Assembly: GCA_910586715.1 (NCBI GenBank)
Contig: CAJUJG010000018.1
Coordinates: 1 to 57,489 of the forward strand
Length of the DNA: 57,489 bases
From: an uncultured Lachnospiraceae bacterium
GTDB taxonomy: Bacteria > Bacillota > Clostridia > Lachnospirales > Lachnospiraceae
Reading direction: 5' to 3'
The notes under the pieces are model-generated. The model saw nothing but the letters and a program-made list of their open reading frames with translations. It had not been told where the DNA came from and did not search any database. Shown in pieces: positions 42,024 through 52,066 of the stretch; the stretch's first letter is position 1; each line of letters starts with the position of its first letter. The translations under genes were made by a program, and so were the position numbers.

Positions 42024-44063
42024 ATGCAGATGAAAAAAGCGGACATAGGCGTAGCCTTATATTTACTCTGCGCCATCATCATGTTAATTGTACCGATTAG
42101 CAGTACCATGCTTGATGTATTGCTTGCGTTGAATATATCGCTGGCATTTACAATCATGTTTACCTCGATGTTTGCAAAAGAAGTGTTGGATTTATCATTT
42201 TATCCGACAATTTTGCTGTTCACGACAATTTTTAGAATTGCACTGAATGTTTCATCGACACGACTGATTCTTTCCACTGGTAATCCCGGAAACGTGGTTG
42301 CAACGTTCGGTAATTTTGTAGGTGGAGGAGATTTGGTTATCGGGGTTGTTGTTTTTATTATTTTGATTATTGTGCAGTTTGTCGTTATTAATAAGGGTTC
42401 GGAACGAGTTGCAGAAGTAACTGCAAGATTTACTTTGGATGCGATGCCCGGTAAACAGATGGCAATAGACGCGGACTTAAATACAGGCGCGATTACGGAT
42501 GCAGAGGCAAAAAAGCAAAGGGAGAAGCTGCAACAGGAATCAAGCTTCTTTGGTTCAATGGATGGTGCCGTAAAATATGTAAAGGGAGATGCTGCCGCGG
42601 GTCTGATCATAACGGGAGTTAATATTGTAGGCGGTATTATTATGGGCGTTATGAGGCAGGGAATGGATATTGGAGCTGCCGCGGATAAATATCTGATTCT
42701 TACAATCGGTGATGGTTTAGTGAGCCAAATTCCTTCATTGCTTATTTCGTTATCTACAGGTATTCTTGTGACGAAGGGTTCAAAAGAGGCAGATTTCGGC
42801 ACAGTGCTTGTAGGACAGCTTTTTGGTATGCCTAAAGTGTTGTATTTGGTAGGTGCTGTATTGGCATTTCTAGGTATCGTAACACCGCTGAACCCGTTAA
42901 TTTTCGTTGTGATGGGTGTTGTTTTTATTGTATGCGGACGGATTATTGCAAACACGATAGAAGTGGCAAGAATAGAGGCGGAGACGGAAGAAGTTGAGGA
43001 TATTGGCGATGAGATTCGAAAACCGGAAAACGTCAATTCGCTTTTGCAGGTTGATCCGATTGAGTTGGAATTTGGATATGGTATTATTCCGCTCGCGGAT
43101 GTCAATCAGGGCGGAGATTTGCTTGACCGTGTAGTTATGATTCGTAGACAGATTGCGTTGGAGCTTGGAACGGTTGTACCGATTATCCGATTGCGTGATA
43201 ATATTCAGTTAAATCCCAATCAGTATATTATTAAGATAAAAGGTATACAGGTGAGTGAGGGGGAGATTCTGTTTGACCATTATATGGCGATGAACCCAGG
43301 ATTTGTGGAGGAGGAAATTTCCGGAATTCCAACGTTTGAACCGTCTTTCCATCTTCCTGCAATATGGATTACGGAAAGTCAGAGAGAACGTGCGGAAAGT
43401 GTGGGATATACGGTTGTAGATCCGCCTTCAATTATAGCGACACATTTAACAGAGATTATCAGACAGTATCTTGCGGATTTGCTTACAAGACAGGATGTAC
43501 AAAACCTTGTAAACAATGTAAAAGAGTCAAATCCTTCGCTTGTGGAAGAACTTGTGCCAAAGCTTTTGGGTCTTGGCGATATTCAGAAGGTCTTACAGAA
43601 TTTATTAAAAGAAGGAATTTCCGTGAGGGATCTTGTTACAATTTTTGAGACGCTTGCAGACCATGCGGCGGCTACAAGGGATACGGATATTCTCACAGAA
43701 TATGTCAGACAAAGCTTAAAGAGAGCAATCTCGAATAAATATTTTCCGATGAATGAAACGACAAGTGTTGTGACATTGGACCCCAGCCTTGAACAGGAAA
43801 TTATGGGAAGTGTAAAACAGACAGAGCAGGGAGCTTATCTTACACTTGAGCCTGATAAGACAAAGTCTATTATTTCATCTGTGGAGTCTGAAATCGGAAA
43901 GCTTGAAAAGCTTGGAAAGAATCCGATTGTGATTACATCACCGATTGTCAGAATGTATTTTAAGCGTCTGACGGAGGATTACTATAAAGATTTAGTGGTA
44001 GTATCTTATAATGAAATTGATTCAAATGTTGAATTACAATCAGTAGGAATGGTGACGGCATGA
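42024..44063 (+). CDS. flhA: Flagellar export apparatus protein FlhA
   Basis: 679 residues. The N-terminal half has about eight membrane segments with the FHIPEP-type region (RFTLDAMPGKQMAIDADLNTG) conserved; the C-terminal cytoplasmic domain (about 350-679) forms the nonameric ring that docks export chaperones. ATG 42024 has TTAAGGGGG upstream. It overlaps flhF by 4 nt. Confidence 0.97.
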   Translation: MQMKKADIGVALYLLCAIIMLIVPISSTMLDVLLALNISLAFTIMFTSMFAKEVLDLSFYPTILLFTTIFRIALNVSSTRLILSTGNPGNVVATFGNFVGGGDLVIGVVVFIILIIVQFVVINKGSERVAEVTARFTLDAMPGKQMAIDADLNTGAITDAEAKKQREKLQQESSFFGSMDGAVKYVKGDAAAGLIITGVNIVGGIIMGVMRQGMDIGAAADKYLILTIGDGLVSQIPSLLISLSTGILVTKGSKEADFGTVLVGQLFGMPKVLYLVGAVLAFLGIVTPLNPLIFVVMGVVFIVCGRIIANTIEVARIEAETEEVEDIGDEIRKPENVNSLLQVDPIELEFGYGIIPLADVNQGGDLLDRVVMIRRQIALELGTVVPIIRLRDNIQLNPNQYIIKIKGIQVSEGEILFDHYMAMNPGFVEEEISGIPTFEPSFHLPAIWITESQRERAESVGYTVVDPPSIIATHLTEIIRQYLADLLTRQDVQNLVNNVKESNPSLVEELVPKLLGLGDIQKVLQNLLKEGISVRDLVTIFETLADHAAATRDTDILTEYVRQSLKRAISNKYFPMNETTSVVTLDPSLEQEIMGSVKQTEQGAYLTLEPDKTKSIISSVESEIGKLEKLGKNPIVITSPIVRMYFKRLTEDYYKDLVVVSYNEIDSNVELQSVGMVTA

Positions 44064-45409
44064 TAATAAAGAAATTTCAAGGAAAAACAAAGGAAGAGGC
44101 ACTTGAGAGTGCAAAAAAAGAACTTGGCGACGGGATTGTCGAAATGAATGTCAAAACAGTTAAGGCAAAAGGATTTTTTGGAATGTTCAAGGGAAATAAG
44201 GTAGAGATAACCGTAGCCAAAGAAGAAGAGAATGAAAAATATACGGCAGACAGCGGGCAGGCGAGTGAAATCCAAAAGGATGGGGTAGCAGTTTCTTTTA
44301 GCCAAACAGGGACGCAAAAGTTACAGGCGGAAGAACGGAAAAACCCTAAAGAGGAGTCTGATACAGCTTCTGTAGGACAGGCGGTGGCTGATATTTTGTC
44401 AGCTTTTCCGCAGACCAATGAATCACAAAAGGTGAAAACAGGCGTTGTGTATTCTGAAAAGGAGATTAAAGAAGACGGTAAAACAAATGAGCTTGAGGAA
44501 AAACTTGATAATCTTCAGAATTTGATTGAAAAACAACTTTCACAACAGGAAAATAAGGCACAGTCTGAAGAAGGAAAAGCAGATGAGGGAGAACAAAAGG
44601 AAGAGAATAGAGAACGGGTAAATTTCCTTAGGCTGCTGTATAACAAAATGATAGACAATGAGATCAATGAAAAGTATGCAAATGAGATTATCGATGAAAT
44701 TGATAAGAACTGTAAAGCAGATGTGACAATGGATTTTATGCTTTCGGAAATTTATCAAAGAATGATTTTAAAGCTTGGAAAACCATATGTCATGGAAGAA
44801 AATGAGCAGAATCCGAGAGTTATCTTTTTTGTGGGACCAACAGGGGTCGGAAAGACAACTACGATTGCAAAAATTGCGTCTTCTTTTCGAGTAGAACACA
44901 AAAAGAAAGTGGCGCTTCTTACGGCTGACACATACAGGATAGCGGCGGCAGAACAGCTTAGAACGTATGCAAATATTTTGGAGGTACCGTTCCGCGTTGT
45001 GTATACTGCGGGTGAAATTGCCGGGGCAATAGAAGATTTTCGGGATTATGATTATATTTTGGTTGATACAACAGGACACTCACCGAATAATGAGGCACAA
45101 TGCGAAAGCATGAGCGGTCTGATCAGTTCTGTGGAGACGACGGCTACAAAAGAGGTGTTTTTAGTGCTGTCAGCATCAACCAAGTATAGGGACCTGATGA
45201 AGATTGCAGATACATATAAGGAAATAGCGGATTATAAATTAATATTTACAAAGCTTGATGAGACATCTACGCTAGGAAATATATACAATTTAAAACTCTA
45301 TACAGGTGCGGCGCTTTCTTATATTACTTGTGGACAAAATGTACCAGATGATATTGAGTATTTTAATCCACAAGCTACAGTAAAGCAGTTGCTCGGCGGA
45401 AGGCGTTAA
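44060..45409 (+). CDS. flhF: Flagellar biosynthesis GTPase FlhF
   Basis: 449 residues, SRP-family GTPase that helps decide flagellar site and number. The N-terminal B domain (KKFQGKTKEEALESAKKELG) is followed by a charged low-complexity region (about 75-180), then the NG domain: G1 VGPTGVGKTTTIAKIA, TADTYRIAAAEQLRTYA, G3 VDTTGHSPNN, G4 TKLDETSTLG. G3 is DTTGH instead of the usual DTAGR, a visible deviation. flhG follows. Confidence 0.94.
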   Translation: MIIKKFQGKTKEEALESAKKELGDGIVEMNVKTVKAKGFFGMFKGNKVEITVAKEEENEKYTADSGQASEIQKDGVAVSFSQTGTQKLQAEERKNPKEESDTASVGQAVADILSAFPQTNESQKVKTGVVYSEKEIKEDGKTNELEEKLDNLQNLIEKQLSQQENKAQSEEGKADEGEQKEENRERVNFLRLLYNKMIDNEINEKYANEIIDEIDKNCKADVTMDFMLSEIYQRMILKLGKPYVMEENEQNPRVIFFVGPTGVGKTTTIAKIASSFRVEHKKKVALLTADTYRIAAAEQLRTYANILEVPFRVVYTAGEIAGAIEDFRDYDYILVDTTGHSPNNEAQCESMSGLISSVETTATKEVFLVLSASTKYRDLMKIADTYKEIADYKLIFTKLDETSTLGNIYNLKLYTGAALSYITCGQNVPDDIEYFNPQATVKQLLGGRR

Positions 45410-45423
45410 TGGAGGTTGGAACT

Positions 45424-46317
45424 ATGGATCAGGCAGAACAATTAAGAAACGTAATAAAATTAAACCCTGCACCGCGGCCTCTTGCAAGAATTATTACAGT
45501 AACCAGCGGTAAAGGAGGCGTAGGCAAGTCAAATACATCCATAAATTTAGCCTGTCAATTTAAAAAATTAGGACAGAGGGTATTGATTTTGGACGCAGAT
45601 TTCGGGTTGGCAAATATTGAAATCATGTTTGGAACAGTCCCCAAGCACAATTTCTGCGACTTGATTTATCAAGGAAAAAACATTACGGATATCATAACGT
45701 GGGGTCCTATGGACATAGGATTTATATCAGGCGGTTCAGGAATCGCAGGTCTTTCCAATCTGAGTCAGGATTATTTGAATTATATTATTCAAAATCTTGC
45801 AAAACTTGATGCGATTGCCGATATTGTTATTATAGACACGGGAGCGGGTATTTCGGATGCGGTACTTGATTTTTTGGTGGCAAGCGGCGAAATTTTGCTG
45901 GTGGCAACGCCGGAGCCTACGTCGATAACGGATTCGTATTCGTTGTTAAAGGCATTGAACCGTCATCCGCGTTTTTTGCGGGAAGATTCAAAAATAAAAG
46001 TGATTGCAAATAAGGTTTCGAGTGACACAGAGGGAGAAACGATGTATAATAAACTTAATACGGTAGTGAATCGATATTTAAAGCTTCCGATTACGTATTT
46101 GGGTGCAATCCCTCAGGACTATCATTTGGAAGATGCCGTGATGCAGCAGAAGCCCGTCAGCATGCAGAGCCCTCGCTCTAAATCGGCGCTTGCTTACGAG
46201 AAGATGGCATATGCCCTTATGGACAAGGAATATGATAAGTCTCTTGTGAAGCGGGGAATGGCAGCTTTTTTCTCACACATTGTAGCAGGCAATAAAAAAA
46301 CGGGACAAATGTTGTAA
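45424..46317 (+). CDS. flhG: MinD-like ATPase FlhG (FleN/YlxH)
   Basis: About 297 residues, ParA/MinD-type ATPase that controls flagellar number and assists C-ring assembly with FlhF and FliM/FliY. The N-terminus has the Gln-rich activation helix start (DQAEQLRNVI), deviant Walker A TSGKGGVGKS, switch regions LDADFGLANIEIMFG and IDTGAGISD, and a C-terminal helix likely to be the membrane-targeting part. ATG 45424 sits 7 nt after GGAGGT; the ATG at 45409 precedes that site. Confidence 0.93.
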   Translation: MDQAEQLRNVIKLNPAPRPLARIITVTSGKGGVGKSNTSINLACQFKKLGQRVLILDADFGLANIEIMFGTVPKHNFCDLIYQGKNITDIITWGPMDIGFISGGSGIAGLSNLSQDYLNYIIQNLAKLDAIADIVIIDTGAGISDAVLDFLVASGEILLVATPEPTSITDSYSLLKALNRHPRFLREDSKIKVIANKVSSDTEGETMYNKLNTVVNRYLKLPITYLGAIPQDYHLEDAVMQQKPVSMQSPRSKSALAYEKMAYALMDKEYDKSLVKRGMAAFFSHIVAGNKKTGQML

Positions 46318-46340
46318 AGAAAAATGTGTAGGAGGAGTTT

Positions 46341-47066
46341 ATGATTGAGAAACTAATATCACCGGGAGATAAGCTGGAGCTGCGTTCAACTGTCAGCGTC
46401 GTGCTTCCCGATGGTACGGAAGGTGTTCGGACTTATAAGTCTTCAGTGTATGACGTTTTGGAGGACGGAAAACTTGAGCTTCTGATGCCGATGGAGCAGC
46501 AGAAGCTTGTGCTGCTTCCCGTGGACGGGGAATATGACGTCTGTTTTCTTTTAAGCGGAGGCATGTACAGAGCGAATGTGCGGATTGTAGACAGGCAGAA
46601 GATTAACAATACATATATTGTTGTTGCGGAGATGCTGTCCAATCTGCATAAATATCAAAGACGTGAATATTATCGTTTTAACTGTGTTATTGAAATGGAT
46701 GTAAGAGAACTCAATGAGCAGGAAACGCAGGCACATAATAAGGGACTGGCATATATGGTATCCGAGGAAGAGGTGATGGACCGTGGCGTCATCGTGGATA
46801 TCAGCGGTGGCGGTCTTAGATTTGTATCAAGGCAGGTTTATCAGGCGGGAAGCGTTTTGCTGCTGCGTTTTTCTCTTCCGGTGCAGGATGTGGAGAAGTC
46901 GTTTTTAGTGGCGGCACGCGTAATTTATTCCGGAGAGATTGAAAAACGCAAAGCAGAATATGAGAACCGCGTGAAATTTGAATTAATCAGCAGCGCGATG
47001 CGCGAAGAAATTATTAAGTATATTTTTAATGCGGAACGGAAAAACAGAAAAAATGGAAGGAGCTGA
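46341..47066 (+). CDS. ycgR: PilZ-domain c-di-GMP receptor, YcgR-like
   Basis: 241 residues: an N-terminal YcgR-type beta domain (1-100) and a PilZ domain with the two c-di-GMP motifs RREYYRFNC (about 107-115) and DISGGGL (about 152-158). Such proteins slow or reverse the motor when c-di-GMP is high (YpfA/DgrA in B. subtilis). The location between flhG and cheB supports a motor-brake role. Confidence 0.88.
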   Translation: MIEKLISPGDKLELRSTVSVVLPDGTEGVRTYKSSVYDVLEDGKLELLMPMEQQKLVLLPVDGEYDVCFLLSGGMYRANVRIVDRQKINNTYIVVAEMLSNLHKYQRREYYRFNCVIEMDVRELNEQETQAHNKGLAYMVSEEEVMDRGVIVDISGGGLRFVSRQVYQAGSVLLLRFSLPVQDVEKSFLVAARVIYSGEIEKRKAEYENRVKFELISSAMREEIIKYIFNAERKNRKNGRS

Positions 47067-47069
47067 GAG

Positions 47070-48185
47070 TTGGGTATGCTAGCAAATGCGAACGGTGTAA
47101 AAAATAAGAAAAAAATACTGATTGTTGATGATTCTGCACTCATGAGAAGGGTTATGTGTGATATAATTAATTCAGATGAACGATTTCAGGTGGTGGAACA
47201 GGCATTTGACGGGGAAGCGGCGTATGCGCTTCTGAAGCAAAATCAATACGATGGAGTCGTCCTTGACGTAAATATGCCAAAGATAAACGGAATACAGTTG
47301 CTTCGCATTCTGCAGAAAGATAAAATCCGCGTGCGTATCATGATGGCAAGTACGGATACGAGAGAAGGCGCATCCGTTACGATGGAGGCACTTGATTTAG
47401 GTGCGATTGATTTTATAGAAAAGCCCGCAAATATTGTTTACCTAAAGGGCGATGAGTTTAAGAAGAAGTTTTTGGATATTTTACAGGCAGTGGTAACAAG
47501 CCGCCAAACCAATATTTCTTCGCTGCCGGTACTTCCGAGGCAAAAACAGGAGGAGAACACAAAGAAGCTTGTGAGCCTGGTCAGAAAAAGCGCACCTGTA
47601 GTTGGAGGGCAAAAACTTGTCGCGCTTGCGTGTTCTACAGGAGGTCCCAAGGCGCTTCAAAGCGTTATTCCGAGACTTCCGGCGGAGCTTGCCGCACCTG
47701 TCCTGATTGTTCAGCATATGCCGAAAGGATTTACACAGTCGCTTGCGGAACGGCTTGACTCATTGAGTCCGATGAAGGTTAAGGAGGCGGCGGAAGGGGA
47801 TGTCCTTGAAAACGGCACAATCTACATTTCGATGGGCGGTAAGCACATGAATGTAGTCACCAAAGCGGGAAAACCTACCATTACATATACGGATGAACCT
47901 CCAAGAGAAGGTGTAAAACCCTGTGCAAATTACATGTATGAATCGTTGAAAACAAGTAATTATTCGCAGATTGTCTGTGTGGTATTGACCGGAATGGGTG
48001 CTGACGGAACCAAAGGAATCGTGAATTTGGAAACTGCAAAAAAGATACATGTCATCGCACAGGATGAGGAAACATCAACCGTCTACGGTATGCCAAAAGC
48101 AATTGCAGCGACGGGGCTTGTTAATCAGGTTGTTGCCCTCGATGACGTGGCACAGGAAATTATAATGAATGTGGGGGTCAGGTAA
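47070..48185 (+). CDS. cheB: Chemotaxis protein-glutamate methylesterase CheB
   Basis: 371 residues. Receiver domain (about 15-130: LIVDDSALMRR, phospho-Asp in VVLDVNMPKING, FIEKP), linker, and the CheB methylesterase domain with the catalytic triad Ser in ACSTGGP, His in IVQHMPKGFT and Asp in TGMGADGTKG. It demethylates and deamidates receptors. Start is TTG 47070, 8 nt after AAGGAG. The matching cheR is not in the window. Confidence 0.96.
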   Translation: MGMLANANGVKNKKKILIVDDSALMRRVMCDIINSDERFQVVEQAFDGEAAYALLKQNQYDGVVLDVNMPKINGIQLLRILQKDKIRVRIMMASTDTREGASVTMEALDLGAIDFIEKPANIVYLKGDEFKKKFLDILQAVVTSRQTNISSLPVLPRQKQEENTKKLVSLVRKSAPVVGGQKLVALACSTGGPKALQSVIPRLPAELAAPVLIVQHMPKGFTQSLAERLDSLSPMKVKEAAEGDVLENGTIYISMGGKHMNVVTKAGKPTITYTDEPPREGVKPCANYMYESLKTSNYSQIVCVVLTGMGADGTKGIVNLETAKKIHVIAQDEETSTVYGMPKAIAATGLVNQVVALDDVAQEIIMNVGVR

Positions 48186-50303
48186 ATGGATACAAGTCAA
48201 TATCTTGATATTTTCCTTGATGAATCAAAGGAACACTTACAGAACTTAAGCGACCAAATCATGGATTTGGAGCAAAATCCGGATAATATGGACACCGTGA
48301 ATGAAATTTTCAGAGCGGCTCATTCCCTAAAGGGTATGGCAGGAACAATGGGATATAAGAGGATGCAGACGCTTACCCATGATATGGAGAATGTTTTTTC
48401 GGAGGTCAGAAACGGTACATTTAAGGTGCAGCCGGGAATGATTGATATTTTGTTCCGTTCTCTCGATGCGTTGGAAGAATATGTTGACAATATTCAACAG
48501 ACGACAGAAGAAGGAACAAATGACAATCAGGATTTGATTAATGCATTAAATAGTATTTTGAAGAATAACGGTGAAATTAAGCCGGTTGATAAGTCAGAAG
48601 TATCTGCACAGGCAGAAGCTTCTGCTAAGACAGACGCAGAAGGCGAGAGTGCAAAATGTTCAAAATGGGATGAAATCAAGATTTCTGATACAGAGAGAAT
48701 GTTGATTGAAAAGGCACATAATGAAGGGCTTAAGGCATATGGAATTACGGTGTATGTAGAGGAAGCATGTGTTTTAAAGGCGGCAAGAGCATTTCTTGTA
48801 TTTAAAGCGTTGGAAAAGCTTGGTGAGGTTATTGTATCAAATCCCACGGCGCAGGATATAGAAGATGAAAAATTCGATTTGACCTTCAGCCTGATATTCA
48901 TATCGGGCAGTACCATGGATGAGGTAAAAGCTGCGGTTAAGAGCGTATCGGAAATTGAGGAAGTATTCTGTGAAGAATATTATTTAGAGGCGGCGTCCGA
49001 ACCGGAGCATCGAGAAACGGAACAGGAAAAAACACAGGAGGCAGTTGTTGAACAGCCTAAGACAGAAGCTGCACCTAAAGCAGCGCCCGCATCTGCACCG
49101 GCAGCGGCAAGCAAGCCCGCAGCTGCAAAATCTGCAGCGAAGCCTGTTGTAAATAGGACGGTTCGTGTTGATATTGAAAAACTTGACAATCTGATGAATT
49201 TGGTCAGTGAGTTAATTATAGCAAAAAATTCTCTTATTGCTGCGACAGCTGCTGAGGGTAAAGGGGATAACGGATCTGTAAATGAACAGATAGAATATCT
49301 TGAAAGTGTTACGACGAATCTTCATGAGTCTGTTATGAAAGTCCGAATGGTGCCGATTGAGAGTGTTGTAGCGAAATTCCCGCGCATGATTCGTGATCTT
49401 TCCAAGAAGCTTGGTAAGAAAATGGAACTTTACATGACTGGTGAGGATACAGAGCTTGATCGTACTGTGGTTGATGAAATTGGGGATCCGTTGATGCATA
49501 TGCTCAGAAATTCCGCTGATCACGGGCTTGAGCCGAATGATGTCCGTGTTGCCAATGGTAAGCCGGAGGTTGGATCAATTTTTCTTGATGCTTATCAGGA
49601 TGGAAATAATGTTGTAATTGAAGTAAGGGATGATGGCGGCGGAATCAATATAGAAGCAGTGAAGCAAAAAGGCATTGAACGCGGCACAATTACACCGGAG
49701 CAGGCAGAGACCATGACGGATAAGGAAGTCATTGATTTGCTGTTTATGCCTAGCTTTTCAACTGCAAAGAAGGTATCAGACGTATCGGGACGCGGCGTAG
49801 GTCTTGATGTCGTAAAATCAAAAATAGAATCACTAAGCGGTGAGGTAGAGGTTAAAAACCGGTATGGCGAAGGGTCTTCATGGATTATCCGGCTTCCGCT
49901 TACGCTTGCGATTATTCAGGCGCTGATGGTTGTTGTCGGCGAAGAGAAATATGCGATTGCACTCGGTTCCATCCAAACAATAGAGGATGTATCACCGGAT
50001 GATATTAAACTTGTACAGGCAAAAGAAGTCATTCATATTCGTGGTACTGTTATTCCTATCGTAAGGCTCAATAGAGTGCTTGATATTCCGCCAAGAGATG
50101 ATGAGGGTCAGAATCTTACGGTTATTATTGTTAAGAAAGGTGATAAGCTTGCAGGGCTTGTAGTAGACGAGCTTATCGGTCAGCAGGAAGTGGTTATCAA
50201 GTCTATGGGCAAATATATTAAGGTTCCGAAGATGATAAGCGGCGCCACGATATTAGGTGATGGTGAAGTTGCGCTGATTTTGGATACCAATGCGTTAATA
50301 TAA
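48186..50303 (+). CDS. cheA: Chemotaxis histidine kinase CheA
   Basis: 705 residues. P1 HPt domain with His46 in FRAAHSLKGMAGTMG; P2 CheY/CheB-binding region (about 160-275); Ala/Pro linker; P3 dimerisation (VRVDIEKLDNLMNLVSELI); P4 kinase with N box HMLRNSADHGLE, G1 DDGGGI and G2 GRGVGLDVV; P5 CheW-like regulatory domain at the C-terminus. Transmits receptor state to CheY and CheB. It begins directly after the cheB stop. Confidence 0.97.
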   Translation: MDTSQYLDIFLDESKEHLQNLSDQIMDLEQNPDNMDTVNEIFRAAHSLKGMAGTMGYKRMQTLTHDMENVFSEVRNGTFKVQPGMIDILFRSLDALEEYVDNIQQTTEEGTNDNQDLINALNSILKNNGEIKPVDKSEVSAQAEASAKTDAEGESAKCSKWDEIKISDTERMLIEKAHNEGLKAYGITVYVEEACVLKAARAFLVFKALEKLGEVIVSNPTAQDIEDEKFDLTFSLIFISGSTMDEVKAAVKSVSEIEEVFCEEYYLEAASEPEHRETEQEKTQEAVVEQPKTEAAPKAAPASAPAAASKPAAAKSAAKPVVNRTVRVDIEKLDNLMNLVSELIIAKNSLIAATAAEGKGDNGSVNEQIEYLESVTTNLHESVMKVRMVPIESVVAKFPRMIRDLSKKLGKKMELYMTGEDTELDRTVVDEIGDPLMHMLRNSADHGLEPNDVRVANGKPEVGSIFLDAYQDGNNVVIEVRDDGGGINIEAVKQKGIERGTITPEQAETMTDKEVIDLLFMPSFSTAKKVSDVSGRGVGLDVVKSKIESLSGEVEVKNRYGEGSSWIIRLPLTLAIIQALMVVVGEEKYAIALGSIQTIEDVSPDDIKLVQAKEVIHIRGTVIPIVRLNRVLDIPPRDDEGQNLTVIIVKKGDKLAGLVVDELIGQQEVVIKSMGKYIKVPKMISGATILGDGEVALILDTNALI

Positions 50304-50334
50304 TCGGTAGGATAAGGAAAGGCAGGGTATAGAA

Positions 50335-50832
50335 ATGGATGAAGTAAAAGTAATGGATGAACAGCAGCGTAATGAAATCCTCAATCGTCATGTGGAACTT
50401 GATACAACACAGTTCATCGTAGCACAGCTTGGCGGTGAGCAGTATGGTATTGACATCAAATATATATCGAATATTATTAGAATGTCCAGAATTACAAGAG
50501 TGCCCAAAGTTTCTGACTATATTGTAGGTGTTATAAATGTTCGTGGCGTTGTTATTCCTACAATCAGCCTTAGACTTAAGATGGGGCTTCCAGAGGATGA
50601 GATTACGAAAAAAACGCGTATTATTATCCTTACGCTTGAGCAGCATGAGTCAATTGGCGTACTTGTAGATGAGGTTAAGGAAGTAGTTACGCTTGACGAA
50701 GAGCATATTGAAAAAATGGGATATGAGAAGGATGAGAAAGAAAGATTCCTTTCAGGTGTCGGCAAAACGGAGGGAAGGCTTATTTCGCTTCTTGACATTA
50801 TATCAGTACTTGCAGATGTAATGGAATCATAA
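50335..50832 (+). CDS. cheW: Chemotaxis coupling protein CheW
   Basis: 165 residues, one CheW domain: FIVAQLGGEQYGIDIKYISNI, RVPKVSDYIVGVINVRGVVIPTI and IGVLVDEVKEVV. It couples receptors to CheA. There is a short acidic N-terminal extension of about 20 residues. Position cheA-cheW-cheC-cheD is the Bacillus order. Confidence 0.96.
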   Translation: MDEVKVMDEQQRNEILNRHVELDTTQFIVAQLGGEQYGIDIKYISNIIRMSRITRVPKVSDYIVGVINVRGVVIPTISLRLKMGLPEDEITKKTRIIILTLEQHESIGVLVDEVKEVVTLDEEHIEKMGYEKDEKERFLSGVGKTEGRLISLLDIISVLADVMES

Positions 50833-50868
50833 GTAACAGCTGTTTTTAGGAAAGGCATAGGTTTTATA

Positions 50869-51489
50869 ATGGCAGAAAATATTAGCTTTCAAAAAGTAAC
50901 GACAGAATATTATGATGTATTAAAGGAGCTTGGAAACATCGGGGCGGGCAATGCGACAACAGCGCTTGCCCAAATGCTTCAGGCAAAAGTTGATATGAAG
51001 GTACCCCAGGTACGGCTTCTTGATTTTAAGGATGTCGGTGAAGTTATGGGCGGTGAGGAACAGATTGTGGTAGGCATATACCTTGCCGTAGAAGGAGACA
51101 TCACAGGAAGTATCATGTTTGTGCTCGAGCAACATGCCGGAAGAGAACTTGTGTCGAAGCTTATGGGAACACCACCGGCAGAAGGCGATTTTAATGAAAT
51201 GGAATTATCTGCGTTAAAAGAAATAGGTAATATTATTACAGGCGCATATTTGAATTCGCTTGCACAGATGACAAATCTTAAGGTACTACCTTCGGTACCG
51301 GACCTAAGTATTGACATGTTAAATGCAATTCTTAGCGTGCCGGCTATTGAATTTGGAATTATAGGGGATCAAATCCTTTTGATACAGACGGTTTTTACAG
51401 ATGATATGGATTTGAACGGTTATTTTATATTGATGCCGGATTTGGAATCTTATTCTAAAATGCTTGGAGCACTTGGAATTAGTTTGTGA
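50869..51489 (+). CDS. cheC: CheY-P phosphatase CheC
   Basis: 206 residues with the two E-x2-N phosphatase motifs of CheC, KELGNIGAGNATTAL (about residue 20) and KEIGNIITGAYLNSL (about residue 118). CheC removes phosphate from CheY-P and binds CheD to feed back on receptor deamidation. Two-domain symmetric layout and length are normal. Confidence 0.95.
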   Translation: MAENISFQKVTTEYYDVLKELGNIGAGNATTALAQMLQAKVDMKVPQVRLLDFKDVGEVMGGEEQIVVGIYLAVEGDITGSIMFVLEQHAGRELVSKLMGTPPAEGDFNEMELSALKEIGNIITGAYLNSLAQMTNLKVLPSVPDLSIDMLNAILSVPAIEFGIIGDQILLIQTVFTDDMDLNGYFILMPDLESYSKMLGALGISL

Positions 51490-51548
51490 TAATGTGCATG
51501 ATTGAGTGCATGTTAAAGTAAAATGCAAAGGGAAGAGGCATACAGTCT

Positions 51549-52034
51549 ATGGCAAATATAGTAAAAGTAGGAATGGCTGACTTGAATGTGTGTAAAAGTC
51601 CTGATGGCATTACGACACTGGGACTGGGTTCGTGCGTGGGGATTTGTATCAGAGATCCTGTGGCAAAAATAGGAGGGCTTGCACACGCCATGCTGCCTGA
51701 TAGTACACAGATAGAAAATAATTCGAACAGATTTAAATTTGCGGATACGGGTATTGAGGACTTAGTTAACAAATTGATTGCAATGGGTGGCAGGAAGGCA
51801 CGGTTTGAGGCAAAGATTGCAGGAGGAGCACAGATGTTTGCATTTCAGAATAAGTCTGATATGGTACGTGTTGGTGAACGTAATGTGGAGGCAAGCAAGA
51901 AAAAGCTTAGGGAACTTGGAATACCTTTGAAAGCACAGGATACAGGCTTGAACTATGGACGCACGATTGTGTTTTATCCGGAGACGGGGGATTTAATTAT
52001 CCGTTCGGCAGGAAGACCGGAAAAGACAATATAA
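51549..52034 (+). CDS. cheD: Chemoreceptor glutamine deamidase CheD
   Basis: 161 residues. Catalytic cysteine in LGLGSCVGICIRD, histidine in GLAHAMLP and KIAGGAQMF of the family are visible, with NYGRTIVFYPETGDL near the end. CheD deamidates receptor glutamines and is sequestered by CheC. It follows cheC by 59 nt. Confidence 0.95.
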   Translation: MANIVKVGMADLNVCKSPDGITTLGLGSCVGICIRDPVAKIGGLAHAMLPDSTQIENNSNRFKFADTGIEDLVNKLIAMGGRKARFEAKIAGGAQMFAFQNKSDMVRVGERNVEASKKKLRELGIPLKAQDTGLNYGRTIVFYPETGDLIIRSAGRPEKTI

Positions 52035-52066
52035 TGTAAGGGGTTTAATGACAGAGGGGATATAAA

